From NCBI RefSeq assembly GCF_047872805.1, contig NZ_JBLQUK010000007.1, positions 62,001 through 126,000 on the forward strand: a DNA stretch of 64,000 nucleotides, read 5' to 3'. Numbering within the stretch: the stretch's first letter is position 1; each line of letters starts with the position of its first letter. Below are positions 58,860 to 64,000 of the stretch, piece by piece. The translations under genes were made by a program, and so were the position numbers. The DNA is from Erythrobacter sp047872805. GTDB lineage: Bacteria; Pseudomonadota; Alphaproteobacteria; Sphingomonadales; Sphingomonadaceae. The notes beneath the pieces were generated by a model. The model searched no databases. It was not told where the DNA came from and was given only the letters and a program-made list of their open reading frames with translations.

Positions 58860-59587
58860 ACGGCGATTGGCGGGACATGGAAGTTAGCGAACTGGTCCAT
58901 GCCGTGCTCCCATCGCCCAATTTCAACGAGCGCGCCCTGCCGGTGACGATGCTGGTGCTGCATTACACCGAGATGAAACCGGTCGAAACCGCATTGGCGC
59001 GGTTGACCGATCCCGATGCCGGCGTGTCCGCGCATTACCTCATCAGCGAAGACGGCAAGGTCACGCAGCTGGTTTCGGAGGCAAAGCGCGCCTGGCACGC
59101 GGGCTCTTCATACTGGCGAGGGATCAAGGATGTGAATTCGGCGAGCATCGGGATTGAGCTGGATCATCCCGGACATGCAGGCGGTTACCGCGAGTTTGCC
59201 GATGCGCAGTTTGAGGCGCTGGTTCCGCTGGTCGCCCGGATAGTGAAGCAACACGACATTCCGCGCGCCAATGTTGTCGGCCATTCCGATGTCGCGCCCT
59301 TGCGAAAGATCGACCCGGGCGAGCTGTTCCCATGGGATCGGCTGGCGGAATACGGGCTGTGCCTGAAGCGTCCGGCAAAGCTTGAACTGGTCGATCCGTT
59401 CCACAACGAAGGCGCGTTCATCCTCGCGCTCGAACGGTTTGGCTATGACATCACCGAAGGGCGCAAGGCGATCGAGGCGTTTGAGCGGCGCTGGCGGCCC
59501 GAGCGGATCGAGGGACAACCTGATGCGCAGCTTGGTGCGATCCTGTGGAGCCTGCTGCTGGAGCGCGATCGGGGGAGCGCGAGATAA
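58856..59587 (+). CDS. N-acetylmuramoyl-L-alanine amidase, AmiD/AmpD type
   Basis: Product of 243 aa (GTG start overlapping the chpT stop; ATG 58877 is an alternative). The amidase_2 zinc site is visible as His36 in LVLHYTEM and the His of VVGHSDVAPLRKIDPG, with the catalytic Lys and Asp in the same motif; SAHYLISEDGKVTQLV is the typical substrate-groove segment. It cleaves the bond between MurNAc and L-Ala of peptidoglycan fragments (EC 3.5.1.28). A C-terminal helical region (about 190-240) resembles a peptidoglycan-binding module. No signal peptide is evident, suggesting a cytoplasmic recycling role. Confidence 0.92.
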   Translation: MNGDWRDMEVSELVHAVLPSPNFNERALPVTMLVLHYTEMKPVETALARLTDPDAGVSAHYLISEDGKVTQLVSEAKRAWHAGSSYWRGIKDVNSASIGIELDHPGHAGGYREFADAQFEALVPLVARIVKQHDIPRANVVGHSDVAPLRKIDPGELFPWDRLAEYGLCLKRPAKLELVDPFHNEGAFILALERFGYDITEGRKAIEAFERRWRPERIEGQPDAQLGAILWSLLLERDRGSAR

Positions 59588-59656
59588 TGGGTTTGGGGGG
59601 AAGTGGCGGGTGTTCCGACACCGGCAAACAACAACGATAATGGGAGGAAACGCAAG

Positions 59657-60352
59657 ATGATGAAGAAACTGACAGCCGAGTTTGTCGGCACTTTCTGGCT
59701 GGTGTTTGGAGGGTGCGGTTCGGCGGTCCTCGCCGCAGGCTATCCGGAACTGGGCATTGGATTTGTGGGCGTTTCGTTGGCCTTTGGCCTGACGGTATTG
59801 ACCATGGCCTATGCTGTCGGCGGGATATCGGGCGGTCACTTCAATCCGGCGGTTTCGTTTGGCCTGGCGCTCGGCAAGCGGTTCGGCTGGAACGAATTGC
59901 TGCCCTATTGGGTGGCACAGGTGCTTGGATCGTTTGTGGCAGCGGGCACTCTGTTTGTCATCGCGAGCGGGACGGCAGGCTTCGAAGCGGGTGGTTTCGC
60001 GTCCAATGGCTATGGCGATCTGTCGCCCGGCGGATATTCGATGACTGCAGTTCTGGTAGCGGAAATCGTGCTGACCGCGCTGTTTCTGATCATCATTCTC
60101 GGTTCGACTTCGGCCAAGGCTCCGACTGGGTTCGCCCCGATTGCAATTGGCCTGGGGCTTACGTTGATCCACCTGATCTCAATTCCGGTAAGCAACACAT
60201 CGGTCAATCCGGCGCGTTCGACCAGCGTGGCCTTCTATGCCGACACGGCGGCTGTGTCGCAGCTCTGGCTGTTCTGGGTCGCGCCTCTTGTTGGTGCCGC
60301 GATTGGCGCGTTGGTTTGGAACTACCTGCTTTCGGATGATGAAGCGGCATAA
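59657..60352 (+). CDS. aqpZ: Aquaporin Z
   Basis: Product of 231 aa from the ATG at 59657, preceded by GGGAGGAAA. Six hydrophobic helices and both NPA boxes are present: GGHFNPAVSFGLALG and VSNTSVNPARSTS. The N-terminal EFVGTFWLVFGGCGSAVLAAG is typical of AqpZ, a water-selective channel in the inner membrane. A hairpin terminator follows at 60375-60405. Confidence 0.95.
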   Translation: MMKKLTAEFVGTFWLVFGGCGSAVLAAGYPELGIGFVGVSLAFGLTVLTMAYAVGGISGGHFNPAVSFGLALGKRFGWNELLPYWVAQVLGSFVAAGTLFVIASGTAGFEAGGFASNGYGDLSPGGYSMTAVLVAEIVLTALFLIIILGSTSAKAPTGFAPIAIGLGLTLIHLISIPVSNTSVNPARSTSVAFYADTAAVSQLWLFWVAPLVGAAIGALVWNYLLSDDEAA

Positions 60353-60374
60353 GCGCTGTCCCAGTCTGGAAAGT

Positions 60375-60405
60375 GAAGGGCCGCCTTTCCTAAAGTCGGC
60401 CCTTC
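60375..60405 (+). terminator. Hairpin terminator after aqpZ
   Basis: GAAGGGCCG (60375-60383) pairs perfectly with CGGCCCTTC (60397-60405). No long T-run follows; a TATAAG at 60409-60414 just after it could be the -10 of the RNase P RNA gene. Confidence 0.7.
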
Positions 60406-60421
60406 CTGTATAAGCCACGTC

Positions 60422-60860
60422 GTCAGGGGGCTGAGGCAGTCGCGTGTGCCTTTGGGCGCGCGAGGAAAGTCCGGGCTCCACGAAACAAGGGTGGCGGGTA
60501 ACGCCCGCCGGGCGTGCGTCATTGGGCGTGCGTTCAGGGAAAGTGCCACAGAGAGTATACCGCCGATGGACCCTAAAGGTCACAGGCAAGGGTGAAAGGG
60601 TGCGGTAAAAGCGCACCGGGGCTCTGGCAACAGTGTCCGCATGGCAAACCCCACCCGGAGCAAGGCCAAATAGGGGTCTCGCGCCCGGCTCTTCATGGGC
60701 TTGGCAGGAGTGTTTCGCTCCGAGAGACCCGGGTTGGCTGCTAGAGCCGTGCAGCAATGCCCGGCCCAGATGAATGGCTGCCACCGCAGCGCTGGTCGCC
60801 AAGGAAACGCGGATGATACTGGTTGCGGAGACAGAACCCGGCTTATGATGCTCCCTGACA
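60422..60860 (+). ncRNA. rnpB: RNase P RNA (class A)
   Basis: The two universal strands are present: GAGGAAAGTCCGGGCTCC at 60462-60479 (P4 5' side) and ACAGAACCCGGCTTA at 60831-60845 (P4 3' side). GTCAGGG near 60422 pairs with CCCTGAC near 60853-60859 as P1, which fixes both ends to within a few bases. The intervening ~350 nt contain the expected AGGGTGAAAGGGTGCGGTAA and AGATGAATGGCTGCC segments of the bacterial type A fold. It is the catalytic subunit that matures tRNA 5' ends. Confidence 0.95.
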
Positions 60861-60897
60861 CCGCCTCGCCTGACAGCATGGCCCCGCAACGCTAAAC

Positions 60898-60928
60898 GCC
60901 GGGCCTTGCCATAATGGCAAGACCCGGC
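60898..60928 (-). terminator. Hairpin terminator between rnpB and the autotransporter gene
   Basis: GCCGGGCCTTGCC pairs with GGCAAGACCCGGC around ATAAT, 13 bp with one mismatch. Read leftward it is followed by GTTTAG; it may serve both convergent genes. Confidence 0.75.
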
Positions 60929-60959
60929 ATCTTGATTGCCGATCCAGTGGGTAGCAGTT

Positions 60960-63900
60960 CTAGAACCGCCAGCTCAGCGAGACGCGACCCTGATCGTTGG
61001 ACAATGCGCCCCGGCCCATGTCGGAAGTGACAGAGAGCGAAGCGCGTAGGTTGGTGCCAACCGCCATCTCTGCTCCGGCATTGACCGACACCCACTGCCC
61101 GTCAAGCTGATTGGCGATGGTGAAGGGCGTGTCGGCCGCGCCAGCGAAATGTGCGGTGACGACGTCCGATGTGTCCGCCAACTCCTTTGCATAGGCAACC
61201 GAGCCGAAAGCGCGGATTGCGCTGGCTTCCCCGGTGCGGATGTCGAGTGAAGCCATTGCCCCGACTTTGGCTCCCAGCGATGTAAAGCTACGGTCCGCCA
61301 CCGACAGACCGAACGCGCCCGCTCCAATTTCATCAAAACCACCGATTGAGCTGCGGACATAATCGATGCTCAGCGCCGGTCCGACTTCAAAGCCCTTGGC
61401 AAGGTCGAAGGCATAGCCAGTCCGCATTCCGCCAAAGGTCTGGTCGCCGCCCGATTGACCAATGGCGTTTTCAAAGGCGGTGCGGAAGTCACCCTGCGCC
61501 GCGCGTTCAACTCCGTACTTCTGGCTGGCGGTTCCGGCATAACCATCGGCGAACAACTCGCCATCAGACCAGGTGGCATAGATCGCGACCGATTGGCTGC
61601 TGTCTTCCTGTGGCTGCAATGCGCCAGCCGATTGCTGGCTGTTGCGGATGTTCGAAACCGCGATCCCAAAGCTGAACCCTTCTGCGATTTGCAGATCGGC
61701 CCCGATGGTCATCTCGCCGGCCTCAGTGAGCGCAGCCTGCTCCAGAGCATTCGCGCCGATATCTCCGGAGCTGGTGCCATTGATGCCGAACGCGCCGAAC
61801 CCGCTTGTGCCATTACCCAGGACGCCAGACTGCTGCCCGCCGTTTAAGAATACGCCCGAAGCACTGCCGAAAATGCCGATTGGGCCGGATTGACCCGGCG
61901 TCGTTCCGGCCAAGGCAAAACTGGCGTTGCCCGCTGCCGAAAACCCGCCCGCCGCGCTCGATCCACCGCGCAGCGCGAGCGTGCGCTGTGCAATCTGACC
62001 GGTGAACCGCTGCGAAAACGTATTGGCAGTAAAGGTCTGGTTGAACGCGCTGGTCGGAGCCAGCGAGGTCAGCGTTGACGCCAACGTGTCGAAAGTGGCC
62101 CCGTCAAGCACCGCAAACAAGTCTGCGAACTGATCGAACCTCGATACTCGGATCGTATCGATCGCCGAACCCAGCGACCTCATCGAGCTGTTGCCGCTGA
62201 GAATGTCGCGAAGGCTGCGAGCGGTGATTTTTACGATCACGTCACTGCCTTCAACCCGGTGTTCTGCCTGAAGCAGCGCGGAGCTCGATAGCAAGGTGGT
62301 CCGTTCGAAACTGCCGTCGATCTCGCCAGCGCTCAACACGGTGTATTCGCTGCCGAACCTAAGACGCCGGTCGGTGCTAGCGACGATCAGGTCCCCGGAA
62401 AGCACTGCAGCGCCCGTGACATCGTAGCTGTCCGCTGTAACTAGCCGCCGCCGACCCACAGTGAAATCGGACCACAGTGCGCCTCCGCTCGTCTGGACAT
62501 AGTCGCCATCGACGGTGAGCGCGCCGAAATCGCCAATCCCGCCTGCGCTCAAGAGCCCTTCGAGGTTGAACAGCACATTGGTGTCAATCGTGCCGCCATC
62601 ACCCTCGATGACACCGCTGGCCAGCGTGTAGATTGGTGTGTTGAGCGTGCCGTTGATTTCGGCGGTTCCAGCAAATTGCTCAACATTGATGAGGCTGGTA
62701 AAATCCCATGCCGAGCCAAGCACGAAGCCGGAATCTTCACCGCTGATCACCAGTCTGTCGATTTCTACGTCAAGATCGACGGTGGTCGTTCCGGCATTGT
62801 TGAGATGGACTTCGAAATATTGCGCGGGGTTGGCAAAGGAAGTGCCCGGTGTGCCATCGGTGTTCTGCGGCACGAAACCGGTCGAACCCGGTCCGAGTAG
62901 GGCCGAACTGTTCGGCGTGTTGGCGCCGAAATTTGGAGTTCCAACGGGCGGCAGCTGAATTGACAAGCCGGATTCGGCTCCAGCAATATCAACGCCAAGG
63001 ATCGTGCCCACATTGGGGCCGGTTTCGAAAACGCCAGTTTCGCTGCCCGTGGGGACGCCATTGACCAAATTGCCCGAGCCGTCATCGATGAAGAAGCCCG
63101 GATCAAGATCCTGCGTCCAATGCCCCGGATCGGACCAAACGCCATCGCCTTCGACCGCTGAGACATATTTGTATGCGGTGTTTTCGGTGATGAATTCAAA
63201 GAAGGGAAATAGCGGCGTGTAAAAGCTGATGTCGCCATAAGAATTGTTGAAGGGTGGGGACAGGTTGAAATAGCTTACCCCGCCGCTCAACACGGCTGTC
63301 ACCACCGGGAAATCATACAATTCGTCCACGATCAGCGGCGAACCGCTATCGCCCGGCGCGGTTGCGACTTCGTTTGGCAGCGCATCGCCATCGAACCAGT
63401 CAATCGCCAGCACCGCACCGATTGTCGGGCAAGAAATGCCGCCACCTGAAAAGTTGCAAAGGTCTGAAAAGCCTAATTCGTCACGATCAGGCCAGTCGAA
63501 ATCGGTCATGTAATAAGTCTGGCTGGGAGAGCCGAAAGATATGGCATTAGGTGCGTCGGCTGGGAACACTGCATCATCAAGATCCGCAAGAGACGCGACC
63601 GCGCCCAGCATGTTCTCGCCAATGCGCCGGAGGAATGAACTTCCGGTAGTGCCGCCGCCAAATGCATCGCCAAAGGTGCCATAGCCGACTTGCACAACAT
63701 GAGTAAGCTCGGTCAGCGGGGTCAGCAGCAGTGGGGCCGAAGGCACGTCGGTAATCGGCGTATCGACCGCGATCAGCGCAATATCAGCCCATGGGAAAGG
63801 AAGCCCGCCGTCATCCGAATTAGCTGAGGCGTGGATCACAACGTCAGTGCTTGTCGCAAGGCCGCCTTCGGCATAGCCCGCGCCCGAATCAATGAATGCG

Positions 63901-64000
63901 GTGCGCTGTGGCCCCGTATCCGGGCCGGTGCCGATCAGAATCGCAAATGGTGCCCCGCTTTCGGCAGTGCCCCATGTTTCTGATGAGAAGAAATTGACGC
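60960..64000 (-). CDS. Trypsin-like serine protease autotransporter (5' part cut by window edge)
   Basis: The frame stays open from the stop at 60960 to the right edge (over 1010 codons), so signal peptide and protease start lie outside. The visible N-terminal part is a trypsin-fold protease: WADIALIAVD holds the catalytic Asp and TAPGDSGSPLIVDEL the catalytic Ser; the His region would be upstream. It is followed by a beta-helix-like passenger (LASGVIEGDGGTIDTNVLFN, GALTVDGDYVQTSG) and a C-terminal autotransporter barrel (about the last 280 residues) ending VSLSWRF, the outer-membrane assembly signal. It is thus a type Va secreted, probably surface-bound protease. ATG/GTG codons inside (for example 63839) are not real starts. 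Confidence 0.9.
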   Translation of the reverse strand, partial: VNFFSSETWGTAESGAPFAILIGTGPDTGPQRTAFIDSGAGYAEGGLATSTDVVIHASANSDDGGLPFPWADIALIAVDTPITDVPSAPLLLTPLTELTHVVQVGYGTFGDAFGGGTTGSSFLRRIGENMLGAVASLADLDDAVFPADAPNAISFGSPSQTYYMTDFDWPDRDELGFSDLCNFSGGGISCPTIGAVLAIDWFDGDALPNEVATAPGDSGSPLIVDELYDFPVVTAVLSGGVSYFNLSPPFNNSYGDISFYTPLFPFFEFITENTAYKYVSAVEGDGVWSDPGHWTQDLDPGFFIDDGSGNLVNGVPTGSETGVFETGPNVGTILGVDIAGAESGLSIQLPPVGTPNFGANTPNSSALLGPGSTGFVPQNTDGTPGTSFANPAQYFEVHLNNAGTTTVDLDVEIDRLVISGEDSGFVLGSAWDFTSLINVEQFAGTAEINGTLNTPIYTLASGVIEGDGGTIDTNVLFNLEGLLSAGGIGDFGALTVDGDYVQTSGGALWSDFTVGRRRLVTADSYDVTGAAVLSGDLIVASTDRRLRFGSEYTVLSAGEIDGSFERTTLLSSSALLQAEHRVEGSDVIVKITARSLRDILSGNSSMRSLGSAIDTIRVSRFDQFADLFAVLDGATFDTLASTLTSLAPTSAFNQTFTANTFSQRFTGQIAQRTLALRGGSSAAGGFSAAGNASFALAGTTPGQSGPIGIFGSASGVFLNGGQQSGVLGNGTSGFGAFGINGTSSGDIGANALEQAALTEAGEMTIGADLQIAEGFSFGIAVSNIRNSQQSAGALQPQEDSSQSVAIYATWSDGELFADGYAGTASQKYGVERAAQGDFRTAFENAIGQSGGDQTFGGMRTGYAFDLAKGFEVGPALSIDYVRSSIGGFDEIGAGAFGLSVADRSFTSLGAKVGAMASLDIRTGEASAIRAFGSVAYAKELADTSDVVTAHFAGAADTPFTIANQLDGQWVSVNAGAEMAVGTNLRASLSVTSDMGRGALSNDQGRVSLSWRF

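Noticed and set aside
57986..59098. 370-codon minus-strand frame opposite chpT and the amidase gene
   Set aside because: Ser-rich antisense translation; both plus-strand genes are clear.

Overview
The window reads as a chromosomal segment of a GC-rich alphaproteobacterium, most likely of the Sphingomonadales and probably close to Erythrobacteraceae. The pointers are an Entner-Doudoroff operon (zwf-edd-glk plus a PEP-carboxylase-like gene), ChpT and RcdA-like proteins of the CtrA cell-cycle circuit, several families frequent in this order (DUF1465, DUF3297, DUF465, DUF4230, DUF2721), a pyrBC'-type locus and SPOR-domain proteins. The assignment is inferred from gene content; no 16S rRNA gene is present.

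Layout. 1-6.7 kb: DUF4230 protein (cut by the window edge), MBL-fold hydrolase, glycerol kinase, RcdA-like protein, two small DUF465 proteins, PtsP (EI-Ntr). 6.8-10.8 kb: RodZ-like HTH protein, YbgF/CpoB-like protein, TilS, L,D-transpeptidase. 10.9-18.1 kb: leftward operon zwf-edd-glk-(ppc-like) with a perfect 16-bp palindrome just upstream of zwf. 18.1-26.1 kb: transglutaminase-like protein, a single-chain DNA methyltransferase/nuclease fusion, a repeat-rich gap, RimO, DUF1761, a K+ channel with RCK domain, SurE, SerS. 26.1-29.3 kb: lipoprotein, PKHD-type dioxygenase behind a Fur-box-like site, a membrane protein, KDPG aldolase.

29.3-30.9 kb is the most unusual stretch: a decayed, very small integrative element inserted at the 3' end of a tRNA-Val(CAC) gene. 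It has a displaced 47-nt copy of the tRNA 3' half, a tyrosine-integrase 5' remnant, an oppositely oriented second gene remnant, similar pairs of CTACCCC repeats with 11-bp spacing near both ends, and one intact cargo gene (DEDDh exonuclease fused to BRCT).

31-45 kb: SppA, pyrB with a pyrC-like gene that lacks metal-binding residues, a SPOR/ParA/ribbon-helix-helix cluster, DUF418, a bacterioferritin locus behind a second Fur-box-like site, DUF2721, Der, DUF3297, tRNA-Leu(UAG). 45-51 kb: trigger factor with a Lys/Ala/Pro-rich tail, secreted amidase, clpP and clpX. 51-60 kb: two small exported proteins including a fasciclin protein, a SigK/RskA-like sigma/anti-sigma pair coupled to a CDF metal exporter and MtgA, rpoH, RluD, JAMM protease, ChpT, an AmpD-type amidase, AqpZ. 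60.4-64 kb: RNase P RNA and a trypsin-like autotransporter that runs off the right edge.

Themes: central carbon entry through the Entner-Doudoroff route (zwf, edd, glk, eda, glpK); envelope and peptidoglycan work (MtgA, L,D-transpeptidase, AmpD-type amidase, SPOR proteins, SppA); proteostasis and heat shock (tig, clpP, clpX, rpoH); cell-cycle control by CtrA phosphorylation and proteolysis (chpT, rcdA-like, clpXP); iron handling (PKHD dioxygenase, bfd, bfr).
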